64,000 bases of DNA from Chrysopilus asiliformis (GCA_964034945.1 OZ035963.1:66174682-66238681); one strand, 5' to 3'. Positions 9,665 through 22,045 are shown, counted from the first letter of the stretch. The notes: generated from the letters alone by a model not told the origin. Program-made: numbers and translations.

Positions 9665-11632
9665 CTGCAATAAAAATGAATAAATTTTTGTATTGATATT
9701 TGGAAAAAAAAATGTCATGTGTTTGTCGAATTTTATTGTACGAAAAAGCTTTAAGCTCTGAAAGTTTTACTGAAATACAAATAATTTTTGTGCTTCTCTG
9801 ATTTGAAGAAAGGTAAAAAAGTGAACATATAGCCCTTTTCTGACGACTTTCAATAACCGATGACTAGTCACAACTCGGTCACAACATTTTCATGTTTTCG
9901 AGGTATAATTCCCCATACCCTGTATTTCTCTGAATTAAGATTTGTAAAAAACTTCCCACTTAATTTAAAAATCACTGGAAAATGATCATCTTCTGTGCCA
10001 AAATCGCTATACAAATAAAGGGTGTTCAAAAAATCGAGATTTGCCTGTAATTTCAAACTTTTTTTTGCTATAATTTGTTAGGCGCCGTTTATATCTGACT
10101 TTTTATTCCGCAAATTTTATTCTTAGACACTAAATTCACGTTTCACATCCGTTCACGACTGAAATTTATTCCTGAAAGACGCCGGAAGTAGAATTTCTTC
10201 ATACAAAATCAACGAAATAAATTAAAATTTTGACAAATTCTGCTAAGCGAATTTATTTGCAAAATCAATAAGTTGTGAATAAAATTCGCGAAGAAATTCA
10301 AGAAAAAATCGCAAGTGTAAATGAAAATTGTTTCAAATCAATTCTTTCCATCACAAAATTTCGAAACCATTCAATTTTTTTTTTAATTTTTGGGTGACTA
10401 ATAAAACAGAAACAAAAATTCAACCCCGTGAAGTAATAAAAAAAATACTTTACCTAATTATTTTCATTAAACTAGTGTTTTTCACTGGTTTTTCACAGAG
10501 TTGCGAAATGTCTTTGTCATAATTTTTTAACTGCTTGCCTAGCAATAAATTTTTTTTTACATAAATGCCATAATTTTCACGCAAAACGTAAAGCAATAAA
10601 CAGTTCTTAAGTTTTATTTTACTGTAAATTTAATCGACCTTGACTTAAAAACTTAAAATCGAAATAATAATAAATAATAAAAAAAATATTAACAATTTTA
10701 AACCACAAATTGTCTTTTTTTTACTATTAAATTTCATCTTAATCATAAGCAATAAGTGGCATCGAAAAAATCTTAAAGTTAAATTAATCAATGACGTAAA
10801 TTGGTGAATATTCCATCTTGAATTCGCACCTCAGGTGAATTTTATACAACTAGGTTTCAACTTTTAATTTGCAATACCATCAATTTTCTATTTTAATCAT
10901 TTTGTCATTTGAATTTAGTTGTTTTTTTTCAACATTTCAACATTCCATTTGTGGAAATCAAAATGTTTAATGGTAAAACCTGTTTTCCGCGGGGCAACTT
11001 TATGACTTTTATTTTATTAATTCTTTTTATTATTATTTCTCAAATTTCGTCGACACGTATGCCGATGGTATTTTATAAACATTTTGCATAATTTCCATGA
11101 CAATAGATAAAAATTTTATAATAAAACTTGTCTTTCACTTTTATTTTATTGACTTGGTTTTGATTTATTTTTATTTCTTTGTCGCGTTAGTGTTATTAAA
11201 CGATTTGTACAAAACTTTCGGGGAAATTTAATTTTAAACAAAACTTTTGTATCGTTTTGTTGCTTGATCGATGGGAGTGGAACCTCCCTTACAAATGTGA
11301 GAAAGTTTATTTTGTTAAAAAGATCTTTTATTTAAAGAATTATATTAATAGGTGTTTAAAATCAAACAATGGTGGTTTTTTACTTATATGAATATGTTTT
11401 AAATAATCATTTATCTTAATTTAACATCTTTTATAAAAAATTTTATCGTATATAAAATTTTTTTGATTTTTTTATTGCAATTTTCGAATTTTGGCATTTT
11501 TTTAAAAATAAAATTACGGAAGTTTCTTTAAAATATAATTATGGGAGTTTAGATAAAATAAAATCATGGGAGCATAAAATAAAATCAAGAAATTTTTGAA
11601 CTTTTTGATTTAAACGATTTTTCATATTGTTA
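9665..11632. other. AT-rich region upstream of the PTB exon
   Basis: Probably intron or 5' flank of the PTB-domain gene. Long A/T runs, no supported exon, no repeat copy of the families seen elsewhere. Missing 5' exons of the PTB gene should be sought here and further right. Confidence 0.4.
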
Positions 11633-11940
11633 GGTCCGGTCCATAAAATACGTCACGCCAATTTTTGGCATGAAGACAGACAAAATGTTTATTTAAAAAA
11701 ATCTATTTGTTTAGGAGAGGGGAAAAGAGTGGTACGATTGGATTTTTATGTATGTATCGGTTATGTAAAATCATATTCTGAACACATTTTACCTTTATGA
11801 AATTTTGAATACGATCCACCGTTTTCTAGAAAATCGTAAGAAAAAACTGTTTCGTTTGAGGGCAGGGGAGGGGTGGGGGCGAGGTGGGTCCGAATTTGCC
11901 TGTTCAAAAATTTACCCTTGTCATTTAATAGTCATAAAAT
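11633..11940 (+). repeat. Dispersed repeat family C, copy 1
   Basis: Contains GTCCATAAAATACGTCACG at its left edge, then GACAGACAAAATGTTTAT, TATGTAAAATCATATTCT and a G-rich segment before TTTGCCTGTTCAAAAA. The same order occurs at 57935-58280 and, inverted, at 16645-17270. Each copy alternates a G-rich (or C-rich) tract with a GTAAAATCATATTCT-like segment, suggesting an internal duplication of about 170 bp. Function and class are unknown. Confidence 0.6.
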
Positions 11941-12889
11941 TCTTGAGAAAATTTTTAAAAAAATCATCACAAGAACAGTTTTTTTTTGGAGTATCTTGGT
12001 TTATAATTTTACAGTAAACAAAAATAAGGCAAATAACGGCCAGCTAAATAATTTGAACATAAAATTCCTGACTTAAAATCACGGAAATTATTTTTGTTTG
12101 ATAATGATGTAACCGCAATTAAATGAGGCCCTAAATGAGGTTATTCACTTCTTCTAATTTTTCTTTGGTTCATTTCTAATTCTTAAAACGCATATCACGG
12201 TAAACAGTTTAATCGTGCGATGTTCATTTATATGAAAAAAGCGTGATTACGCGAATAAATTAAGAATTCAACAAATTCGTGAATTTCCATCCAGAAACAA
12301 TTTTTTTTTGTGGTTCTGCTGGTCGAATTTTCCATTCAAGCACACAAATATAAATTCCTTAAAGCAAAAGCCATCATCAAAAAAGAAAAAAAAACAGCAA
12401 AGATGGAACATCAAAATTAAACCACCTGAGAAGCTTGAAATTGAAGAAATATTTCTATAATTGCGGGATCAGCTAATAATCTTAGCTCGATGGGAACCTC
12501 TTAACTGCCCCAAGGAATTCATAAACGTAAACGTGCAATTTTGATTTTAGCAAGTTTTTATTAAAGTGGCAATGCAGATAAAATTAGGGGAAATTATAAA
12601 ATCAATGCTAAAAGCATTTAAAATATTACAAAAAAAAACCTTAGTTTCTTCTAAAAAGTTTTATTTTCACTGGTGAAGAGCTTTCTTTGGTATAAACGAT
12701 GTCAGAAAGAACGAATTATTCACCTGTCGAGCGATTTTCTCGCAATTAAAAGTAATAACCCGGCAAGTGTACTGCACGCAGGTATCAATGTTGATCTTGT
12801 CAAAGTTTTTTTTTTTGTATTTTGGTGTCGCTTCGACTACTTTTCCTCTTAGTCTTCTTAGTCTTGGCTTGCCGTAACATTAAGATCTT
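11941..12889. other. AT-rich spacer
   Basis: No gene or repeat copy recognised. Confidence 0.4.
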
Positions 12890-13260
12890 TCATTTGATGA
12901 TGTGTAAAAAAGGCACGAAAAATCGCGGTAACATCGGTGTATAACATAAAACTCGAATATTTACATGAACACGACCTACATACCATTCTTGTGCGACGAA
13001 CCGTTCGTCTCCGCCACTTTGCCCCTTCCTGCGCTCAGGTGGAATTTGCCGATCCGATGATGGGTGAGTAATTTTAATTTCTCCCATCGTTTTCATCCAT
13101 TCTGGAAACTGGGCTCCAAACAATAATAATCTCTGAGGAACAAGTAAAACAACCAGTACAGCACTTTGCTGATATGTCGGAAGGAAAAGTTGTCGATTTG
13201 TGGGATGATATCGATATCGATTTTAATAAGAAAGTTGCCTTATGGTCACGTTGATCGATA
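12890..13260. other. Island of overlapping open frames, possible unrecognised or decayed exons
   Basis: This block is less AT-rich than its surroundings and is open in several frames. Plus strand: a frame reaching a GTGAGT donor at about 13064 (contains HLHEHDL-like and QVEFADPMMG residues), and a frame ending at a TGA near 13255 (contains SEGKVVDLWDDIDIDFNKK). Minus strand: a 77-codon frame with SSDRQIPPERRKGQSGGDER and a GTATGT donor-like site. The two plus-strand pieces cannot be joined in frame with the obvious donor and acceptor. I cannot decide the strand or family. Confidence 0.25.
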
Positions 13261-13392
13261 TGAAAATCCACTTTTAGCGATTCAAAATATTTTAACCAGA
13301 ACTGTTTTTAAAGGAGTTTCTCAGAAATCTTTCACTGTTGTGAGATTTTTAACAAAAAATCTTGTTTTTCTGGCACGAAGTTCTTTGTGAGA

Positions 13393-13628
13393 AAAATTTC
13401 GCGCTAAATCCGCGGAAAATGTCGCTGATCGCGAATCCGTGGAAAATTTCGCGCTAAATCCGCGGAAAATGTCGCTGATCGCGAATCCGCGGAAAATTTC
13501 GCGCTAAATCCGCGGAAAATGTCGCGAATCCGCGGAAAATGTCGCTGATCACGAATTTGCGGAAAATTTCGCGCTAAATCCGCGCAAAATGTCGCTGATC
13601 GCGAATCCGCGGAAAATTTCGCGCTAAA
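13393..13628. repeat. CG-rich minisatellite, 50-bp unit, about 4.5 copies
   Basis: Unit: AAAATTTCGCGCTAAATCCG followed by CGG, AAAATGTCGCTGATCGCG and AATCCGCGG. Units start at 13393, 13443, 13493, 13563 and 13613. The third is 70 bp because of a 20-bp internal duplication. A related fragment lies at 13678-13702. CCGCGG and CGCG palindromes make it strikingly CpG-rich in an AT-rich genome. Confidence 0.9.
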
Positions 13629-14005
13629 AAATTTTTTGTCTCTGATCGGGCTGAAACTTGGTGTGAAGGGTAATGAGGTGTCGCGGATCGCGAATCCGCG
13701 GTTTAATTAAAAATAAGATAAGTTTTCCCATAAATTTTGTTAATCTTTTAAGCAACTTTTTTGGTCCCTGGAAAATACGAGAAGAATTGAGAATGCAGGC
13801 CGTACAGCGTAATTACAAATTCTAACATGCCTCCTTCATTCCACCCCTCCTAAAAGGTGACTGGGGCCGAATCTGGAAGTAATTTGGATGAATTCGTTCC
13901 AGTTTTTGAGATTTGGCAAAAAGAAAAATTATTGCTGTTTAAAAACCCATACTTATTACCAGAAAAAATCCAATCTCAAAAGCTAAAGGAAATCAAGCCA
14001 AACTA

Positions 14006-14836
14006 CAGTAATCCCCCGCTTTACGGACGGGATGCGTTCTACGGAAACTGTCCGTATATCGAAAATCCGTAAAACGAAACCTATTTTAGTATGAGATTGT
14101 ACTGGGAATAAATAGATGTGTTCCAATCAATAGAAATGTCCGTAGAAAGAAACCTATTTTAGTATAAGATCGTATTAAAAATAGATAGATGCGTACCAAA
14201 AAAATCCGTAATATGAAACAGATTAGTATAATATATTAAAATAATTATTTAACCACTAGAATAATGAGAAAACTATATAATTATAGAAAAAAAATATTTA
14301 TACTACTTGAAATGGAGCATAAATCAATTGAATATGTTAAAACCAACAAAATATTATGGGACAAATCATGCCGCGGACAAAAAAACGTAGCTGTTTCTAC
14401 GTAGGTTTCTGCTAGTTTCGTCAGAATTCAAATTTCATTGTGGGACAGAAAGCAGATTCTGCTTCTGCTGCTGCTTCTGCTTCTGCCTCTGCTGCTGCCT
14501 CTGTCCAATTGGAGTTCTCGCTTAAGAATAGCAAATAGATTTTTTAAAAATACACCGCACTGCAGTTTTTTATTGCCTTTTTTTAATTCTCTTTTGTGTA
14601 TACACAAAATGTGTCAGAAATTTCGGGGAAATTAAGTATGTACATTTACAATTTACAATAAATACAACATAATTATGGAGAACTTTTTCTTGATTTTTTT
14701 CTGTGATTCAAAAAAAAATTTTTTTTGTCCGTAATAGCGAATTTTTTTATCCGTATAGCGAATTTGTTCCTATATTAGTCATGTCCGTAACTTCGAATTT
14801 CCGTAAAACGAGCGTCCGTATAGCGGGGGATTACTG
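14006..14836. mobile_element. 831-bp non-autonomous pogo/Tc1-mariner-like element with TA duplication
   Basis: Both ends read CAGTAATCCCCCGCT(T/A)TACG inward from a flanking TA (14004-14005 and 14837-14838). Subterminal TACGGA/TCCGTA motifs repeat on both arms. No transposase frame is present. A CTT/CTG/CCT microsatellite lies inside at about 14458-14505. The terminal CAG and TA target duplication match pogo/Tigger-type elements. Confidence 0.85.
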
Positions 14837-14837
14837 T

Positions 14838-15050
14838 ACTTCCAGATTCGGAATCAGCGATGTCAAATTACCCTAAAATGATTGAAATACCCACAATATA
14901 TGGAATTGTGGTTTCGAAAAAAAAATCTTTGTTTGGCCTTTTCTCAAAAATTAGAACCAATCTGGCCAAACCACTTGAAGATTCGGAATCAACGACGTCA
15001 AATTATCCTAAAAAGATTGTAAAATCTTTGGCAACACAAAAAAAAATGTT
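14838..15050. repeat. Dispersed repeat family D, copy 1
   Basis: Contains CCAGATTCGGAATCAGCGA and, about 130 bp later, GATTCGGAATCAACGACGTC, each followed by TCAAATTA(C/T)CCTAAAA. Related sequence occurs at about 19080-19260, 37420-37745 and 43560-43690. Confidence 0.5.
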
Positions 15051-16124
15051 TTTTTTATCGAATAGTGTAATCAATTGTATTAAAAACAGAATCAAGCAGA
15101 ATTTAACCTAACCTACAAATAACAAGCACCCTTGAGATCCGAACGGTGTCACTAAAATTTTCACATTGATTTCAATAATGCGAACATTTTTAATTGAATT
15201 AACCACATTCCCTTGTATGATGAATTGCAAAAATTTCCCGGCAGAAAAATATTATCCCATGTAACAACTTCTCAAATCGTAAGAAATCTACAAGATCATG
15301 CAGTGATCGCTGAAAATATGATTTGATGGAGAAACTTTTAGTAAGTGGCCTCCAAAGTGGACCAATATTTCGCTTCAGGTGTTACTCCATACCTGATTTT
15401 TATTCATTTCATGAGTGAAACCGAGAAACTAAAGCCGTGAGATGCTTTACAGAAATTCCACTGATCAAAACGCGTTAAATGTTGTCAAACAATCGAAGAC
15501 GTTTCAATATGACGAACGATAAGAGGTATTTGGAGACGCACCAAAACCCATGCTAAGATCAACCATTGTTCGTTGGATTGATGACCAGCAGATCAGAATG
15601 ACGATGACAAGTGCCACTTTGTTTATGGCCGAATTATGTAAAAAAGGCGTCTATACGGCGTCCGGCCGTCCGCCCGATTGACGAATCGATAACGAAATGC
15701 CGCCTGACCTAGAAATTTTTGAATATTTTCCCAATATATTCGTGTGCGCACGTTCGTTTTACCAAATCACAGTCGATTGTCAAATATTTTTACTTCCATG
15801 ATTTCAATTTACGAATGGAATTGGTTTCACCCGGCACCCAACTATCCGTAACCTGGATACATTGCAGTGTCTATCAATCGGTCTCGGGTTTAGGTTCAGG
15901 TATTCGTAGTGTAGGTATAGGTTAAAAACTGTTTTTTCACATCAGATTCGGTTTCAGGCGCTTAGCCACCTAGGTTGGCTATTATATGCCAACTAAATAT
16001 ATGTGCTATTGGGGCTGCAGGAGCCGCAAAATCTAAATATCTGTTCACTTGAATAAAGCGCCAAGGTGTCGTACGGGTAGATAATTGGGGGGCGCCGTGG
16101 AGGGTTTTGTTGCGATTAGTTAAG
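15051..16124. other. Unassigned spacer
   Basis: No gene supported. The stretch 15270-15700 is less AT-rich and could be decayed mobile-element coding sequence, but I could not match it to a transposase or reverse transcriptase. Confidence 0.3.
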
Positions 16125-16472
16125 CTAGGTGTACTTTGATATCAAAGAAACGGTTTGTGTCATAAATAGACGCAATTGAGTCGTTGTCATCGTCACCATC
16201 GTCGTGGTTGCGCTCCACTGATTCACTTGCCGTAAAGTTTTCAGTCTGATAGTCCCACAATTATAGTCGCAGTCACAGTAACAGGCTAAGTGGCAGCCAC
16301 AGACTAGGGGTTTTTTTTTGTGGTTTGGCCTATAAACGAAAGAGTCTTCTACAGTTTCACAGATGCAGGTTGGGCAAAGGTGTGCTATGCTTATTTCTAA
16401 GTTGCTATCGATGGTGTTGTCGAAATGCACTTTCACGGAATTTCTCACGGAATGTACATCCAAGACGATCAT
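16125..16472 (-). other. Cysteine-rich open frame, 115 codons (uncertain)
   Basis: Long for this AT-rich sequence. The N-terminal part contains HLCPTCICETVEDSF, and further on CGCHLACYCDCDYNCG. No signal peptide, splice context or family is recognised. It may be a decayed exon or chance. Confidence 0.15.
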
Positions 16473-16644
16473 TTCATTACAGTTTACAAAATCTTCCTGT
16501 GGATATATCCCATTCGATTTGTTTCGAATTTTTTAATTGAACCCTTTTTATACTCTATATGCGATTTATTATATAGAAGTAAATATATTAGTATACCGTT
16601 TGTAACGCATCGGACACACAAATTAACTACACCTGTTAATGTTA

Positions 16645-17270
16645 GGGATGACAACAGATTTTGATTTCCGTGTGTCCGTCCGTCCCCCATCCGTCCGTCT
16701 GTCCGTCCGTCCATGAACACAATAACTTTCAAAAGGAATGAGGTAGAGACTTGGAATTTTGTATAATTACGTTTCTCGTAAATGGCTAGGCTAAGTTTTT
16801 GAACAGGCAAAATTGGACCATTCCTTCGCCCCTCCCCCATACAAACGAAACAGTTTTTTGCAATTTTATCGAAAACGGTGAGTCATATTGAAAAATTTGT
16901 AAAGGTAAAATGTGTTTAGAATAGAATTTTACATAACTCGTCCATACATCAAAATCCAATCGGACCACTGCTTCCCCCTCTCCCATATAAATGGAATATT
17001 TTTTCGCGGTTTTTTCGAAAATTGTCCATCATGTCGAAAAATTTATTAACATGAAGTGTGTTTATAATATGATTTTACATAATTTATCTATATACCAAAA
17101 TCCAGTTGGACCTTTCCTTCCCCCCTCCTCCATACAAATTTAATACTCTTTTTCTAGAATATGATTTTACAGCCGTTCCATACATCAAAATCCAATTGGA
17201 CCGCTTTTTTGCCCCTGTCCTATACAAATGGATTTTTTTAAATAAACGTTTTGTTTGTCCTCATATGGAA
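16645..17270 (-). repeat. Dispersed repeat family C, copy 2 (inverted), with TCCG microsatellite
   Basis: Inverted relative to the copies at 11633 and 57935. Three C-rich blocks (for example CGCCCCTCCCCCATACAAAC) alternate with segments like ATTTTACATAACTCGTCCAT and CATCAAAATCCAATCGGACC. A (TCCG/TCTG)n tract at 16672-16713 borders it. Confidence 0.6.
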
Positions 17271-19079
17271 TATTTGACGATTGGCTCCTGAAAATTGAAG
17301 CTTTTCTTATGTTTTTTGTACTAAATATACCGCAGATGGATTACCTACAAGCAATTACTTTTGATCTTAAAAATAACAACAATATTGTTTATAGGTCATC
17401 AATCATTGTAATATAATTGATATCATAATAAAATTCATATTCAAATTCCTCGATGTAAAAAGTCTCACCAGTGACGCACCTCGATATAATTGAGTGTAGG
17501 CTGACTGGCACCTTATAATGGGTGCAGTGACAGAACCTTCATCTTCGCTGTGTTGTTTTAAAAGTTGTTCGATGACCTCGATATTTTTTTTAGTGTCTTA
17601 TAATTTTTATGTTCATTGCTTTTTTACATGTAATTAGTCTTGTATTCATCCGCATATTTGCCGCATCTACTTTGATTTGTATATAGGGAACTAATTTTCT
17701 TGCAATTAACTTGAATTACAGAAGGAAAACTTTAACTAAAATTTATTGCCACAAGGAAAACTTTCATATTCATCATGACATGATCAGAAATTGCTTCCAA
17801 TTTTCAATCAAAAATGATATTGAAGAGCACAAATAATTCAGGTTCTATTTCGGAGATGTTCATTTTTTAATTTTTTGTAATTGCCTTCATTAAACGTGAT
17901 GTGATGTTTTACCTGTTTTTTTTTTTGCTGATTAGTATTTTTGTTTTCTTTAATTTCTGCGTAAATATCGAGGCTTTCAAGAACAAGTCACCAACTGGAA
18001 GTAGTGAAAACTGAAGCGTTTTTCTTGGCGAACTAGTTAGCGTGGTTTTGGGTTACTTTGATTACGTTCCAATTGCATAGAAATTGTAATTATTCGACCT
18101 ACAATCTTGGATTCATATAGCCGGCCGTACGTGTTTCTATTTGCTGTTCAGGTGTAAACAGTTTCCATTTAGAAAATTAGATTTTCAAAAGAAATCTGTC
18201 AATATTTTCTTCCTCATGTTGAACTATTAGTGTGTGGTTTAGCTACCAATGTTTTCGGCATTCTCTGATGATTAATTTATTTTTACATTGTATTAACACT
18301 TTCTACCAACATTTTCTTTTCGCAAAAAAATATTAGTTGCTGTTAACTGGTAAAAAGACGTAGCTGCCATTTCGTGCACACCCACAAATTCCGATCGATA
18401 CAGTGGAAACAATTTTTTTTTCTTTAGTTTCTCATATTGATCGAATGCTTTTTGAATGCCGGTCACAAACAGTTCCTCTCCGGATAAAAAAAAAACTTTC
18501 TCTCAAAAAAGTAAAATTTTATTGATATATTAGGTGAGCCAAAAGCTGTAAAAAGTTTTTTTTTGACATTTTTTGTGATTTTTTTCGCGGTGATGATGCA
18601 TCAGCGATAAAATTATTCACCTCATGTGGTTCGTCAAATTTTTTATGGGGAAAATTTTGTAACGATTACCGTATGTGATCGAAAAAAATACATGCACAAA
18701 TTAAAATTTTTGTTGCATTAAAAGATACCACCAGGAAGACCGAGTTATGCTCGCCGACCTCAAAATTCTCCCTTTGCTGATGTTTTAGACGTTATCTTTA
18801 TACAGTATCCTTCGTGAAGTTTGAAATCTCCGAACCAAAAACCTCTCTGTTAACCCTTTCAGACCTGAATTATTTTTTTAAAAAATTTGGTTGTGATAAA
18901 ATTTGTGTTGATAAAGTGGATAAATAAGAGTAAGAAAATATTGAAAAAAAAATCCAAGATCTATTACTGTTTTCGATAGCTTGTAATGTGTACAAACGTT
19001 CGCAACCGGTCTCAAATACGAAATAATCTGAAATTGTTATATTTGGGAAAAACTTTAATGTGTACAAATGTAACCACCG
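17271..19079. other. AT-rich spacer
   Basis: No gene, TIR element or named repeat copy recognised. Confidence 0.4.
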
Positions 19080-19260
19080 GGTCTGAAAGAGTTAATTTCT
19101 TCGGGAAAAAGGAAAGAAAAGATACTTTTGTTATCGCCACAGGACCTTTTGTTTCGAATTTTGAAAGTCCATCTCCAGATTCAGAATTAGCGACCTCAAA
19201 ACTCCCATAATGTCAGTTATTCCGAGAAAAATTAGGTAAAAAAGGTATTCGCGTTATCCT
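19080..19260 (+). repeat. Family D fragment
   Basis: Contains CCAGATTCAGAATTAGCGAC followed by CTCAAAACTCCCA, plus TTATCGCCACAGGACC and GTTATCCTTACAGAACC. These match parts of the tandem unit at 37420-37745. Confidence 0.45.
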
Positions 19261-19321
19261 TACAGAACCTAATCGAATTTCCCCGAAGATGAGACTTAGC
19301 GCAATCGCATTTTTGTCCCCG

Positions 19322-19830
19322 ATAACACGAAAAAAACATATGGGAGCCGTTCCCCCAAAATTTCATGCTCCAGTCCCATATTTATGGGAAAAACGGCTTG
19401 GTGGCCAAATATGGAAGTCATTCATTTAAAAGAATTGCAACAGTTCTGAATTTTTCAGGACACATTCCAACAAAAAATTGTCGTATTATTTTTTTGTGTA
19501 ATCATTCCCAAAATTCTGGCATTGGGCAACATTCCCTTCTGCTTGCAACACAAAAAATTGGCAAACATTCCCTTCTGTGAAGGACTCAATCCTGAAATGC
19601 AAAAAATGAATCCTATAAAACGTTGTAATGTCTCCGTTCATTATTGGACTCTCTCCTATACACTTATATGCGAGATATTCTCATTTGAAATAGGATTCGT
19701 TGCTATAATTATAGCACCAAGCCCTATCTGAATAGGATTTACTACTTTTTCTTATTGGATCTTGTTAAATTTAATAGGGACAGACAAAAATTTGAGTTGT
19801 CGAAAAAAAGTGAATTTTTTTCCGTGTAAA
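19322..19830 (+). repeat. Dispersed repeat family E, copy 1
   Basis: Shares, in order, CCAGTCCCATATTTATGGG, AAAACG(T)TGTAATGTCTCC, TATAATTATA and CCTAT(T/C)(C/T)GAATAGGA-type segments with an inverted copy at 60490-60905. ACACGAAAAAA at the left and TTTTTTTCCGTGTAA at the right could be terminal inverted repeats. Confidence 0.6.
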
Positions 19831-21615
19831 TGTTTTTATTTTCAACTCCTCTCCTCAACATATGAATTTAATCGAAATCTCAATGTGACACCAAAATATT
19901 TTGTTTAAATTTCTTGATTCCCAAGATATTTAATTTAGAACTGATCTTGACTCGACAATTATGAAATGCCGAAGGTTAAACACGAAATTTTAATTCAAAA
20001 TCTTTTATATCAAATCACTTATATCGAAAAGAGCTGCTTACATCATATATAATTGGAAATCTCCCATTTGATCTTTTTTTACAAAAAATTACGATCATTT
20101 AACGATTCGCTACCAAATTAGAATTTTAGTGGGAAGTCGGCATCGGCAAATTGCAACACTTTCATTGCAAAATTTCCATGTACAACACGATTACGAGCCA
20201 ATCACCACCGCTGGACATTAGAAATTTCATCGAGAAAGTGCATTTCGTATTTTGCGATCGTTTTATTTATGTCAACATGAATTAATTGGCATAAATTAAA
20301 TTTGCAGTCGAAAAAGCGATCTGGATCCAATTTTCAATTCCGTTTACACAGAAAAATTGAATGGAATCCGTGTAGCAATTTCGATATACCTCCATTACGC
20401 GATTTTACACCTGACCCAGGTAAGATTAGATTGTTGCATTGCGCAGCGGCGTTGTTGTTCGCATATGGAGCTGTAATATTGATGTGGTAAAAATACTCGT
20501 ACATTCTTCATTTGTAAAATTGTTTTGAAAGCGAAACATTTGATTTGATTCCTTTGCCAGTTTTTCGTTCAATGAAAATCCCATGAAAACGGTTTTGGCT
20601 TGGCCAATGATTAGACCACCGACCGGTGGGCAGTAAGTAGCCTTAGCCCAGGTGAATGTTGCAGGGGGCGACACGTTCGAATGGGAAATGGGGATAGAAT
20701 CAGGTTGACCGTGGAGATCTTTACTTTTTACCAATAGAGCGTGACTAACATTTAATCACTTGAGCAACAATTCGCCAACTAAATTATCCAAAAACTCGAA
20801 TCTGATCCAAAAATTTACCACTTAAAAACGATCTCCGTGTGTTGTGCGGAGAATGAAACCTTCGCGAAGTGCTTCTAGCCGGATGGCTGGCATGAAATAC
20901 GGACCCCTCGATACAAATTGAAGTGGTGTAGATTTCCAGGGGGCAAAGCCTTCAGGCCATCATAACCGGGTTTGCGTATCATGAAACAGGCACAAATCAC
21001 AACCGATTCGAAGCAGCCAGCATCCAGCCAATTCGGGCCTAGTGTCCATATAGACAAGGCAGCTTCTTTTTATGACCATCTCCATCATCCGTTGATTTGC
21101 TTGCGTCCGAGAAAGTTTCTGCATTTCAGTTAAGACCAAAATAATGACGCCAGTGTCGATGATGATGTCTGGAGCTTAGGTCCGATTAACTTGTTTTTCA
21201 GGTGAACTGCCAACATATTTTGCACATTTATCACCTCTCACTGTCGAAAAGAGAGAGCCGATGCCGAACACTGTCAGTTTAGCGCTTTGACAAGAAAGCA
21301 TACATCACTTTGTCATTAAAAATCTCCAAATGCAGTCAGGTGTCTTTTGCTTCCTTTCCATCCGAGTCCAAATGGTTGTCGGTTTTATCAAATATTTCAA
21401 GCGCAATTAATGAATTAGAAAATTCAATTAGTGTTTTTTTGCATATTATGATGATAAGTTGATATTTTCATGTGCATAAAAACTTTATTGCGACAGACAG
21501 GTGGGCATTACGGTGGAAGTAACTTGTTCAAAATAGGAAAACAAATTGTAAATTAATCCCTTTACGTTAGAGTGTTTGAAAAAAGGAAAATCATTTCCAC
21601 GGTGTTTTTGGAAAT
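19831..21615. other. Unassigned spacer with a less AT-rich block
   Basis: 20870-21120 is less AT-rich and open on the minus strand (SIWTLGPNWLDAGC), but has no family match or splice context. Nothing else stands out. Confidence 0.3.
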
Positions 21616-21617
21616 AC

Positions 21618-22045
21618 GTAACACTACTAAAAACGCAGCATATGGCGAAAGACGAAATTGGGATTTTTACAAGACTGCCATTTTGATCACTTCCGGTTAA
21701 CGGATTTTCATCAAAAGTTGACCGGATCGTTCGATTCCTGGATCAAACATTCCTTTAAAGTTTTATGGCTCTAGATCCAGTAGTTTTTGGGAACTCTTTA
21801 CAGACTGATAGACAGACTGACAGACTGACAGATTGACAGACTGACAGATTGACAGACTGACAGACTGACAGACTGACAGACTGATAGACTGACAGACTGA
21901 CAGACTGACAGACTGACAGACGGATAGACGGATAGACGCATAGACGGATAGACGGATAGACGGATAGACGGATAGACTGGCAGACTGATAGACTGACAGA
22001 CTGACAGACTGACAGACGGATAGACTGATAGACTCACATACGAAT
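21618..22045 (-). repeat. Dispersed repeat family A, copy 1 (inverted)
   Basis: Shares CACTTCCGGTTAACGGATTT and ATCAAAAGTTGACCGGATCG and ATGGCTCTAGATCCAGTAG with copies near 39.9, 50.2 and 54.1 kb. Its internal CTGT/CAGT tract has expanded into the array at 21801-22034. Confidence 0.7.
21801..22034. repeat. 234-bp GACAGACT/GATAGACG tandem array
   Basis: About 29 copies of an 8-bp unit, mostly CAGACTGA, with a central block of GATAGACG units. Other family A copies carry only a few units here, so this is a local expansion. Confidence 0.9.

Noticed and set aside
21801..22034. CRISPR-like regular repeat
   Set aside because: Units are 8 bp and contiguous with no spacers, in a eukaryotic repeat; not a CRISPR array.
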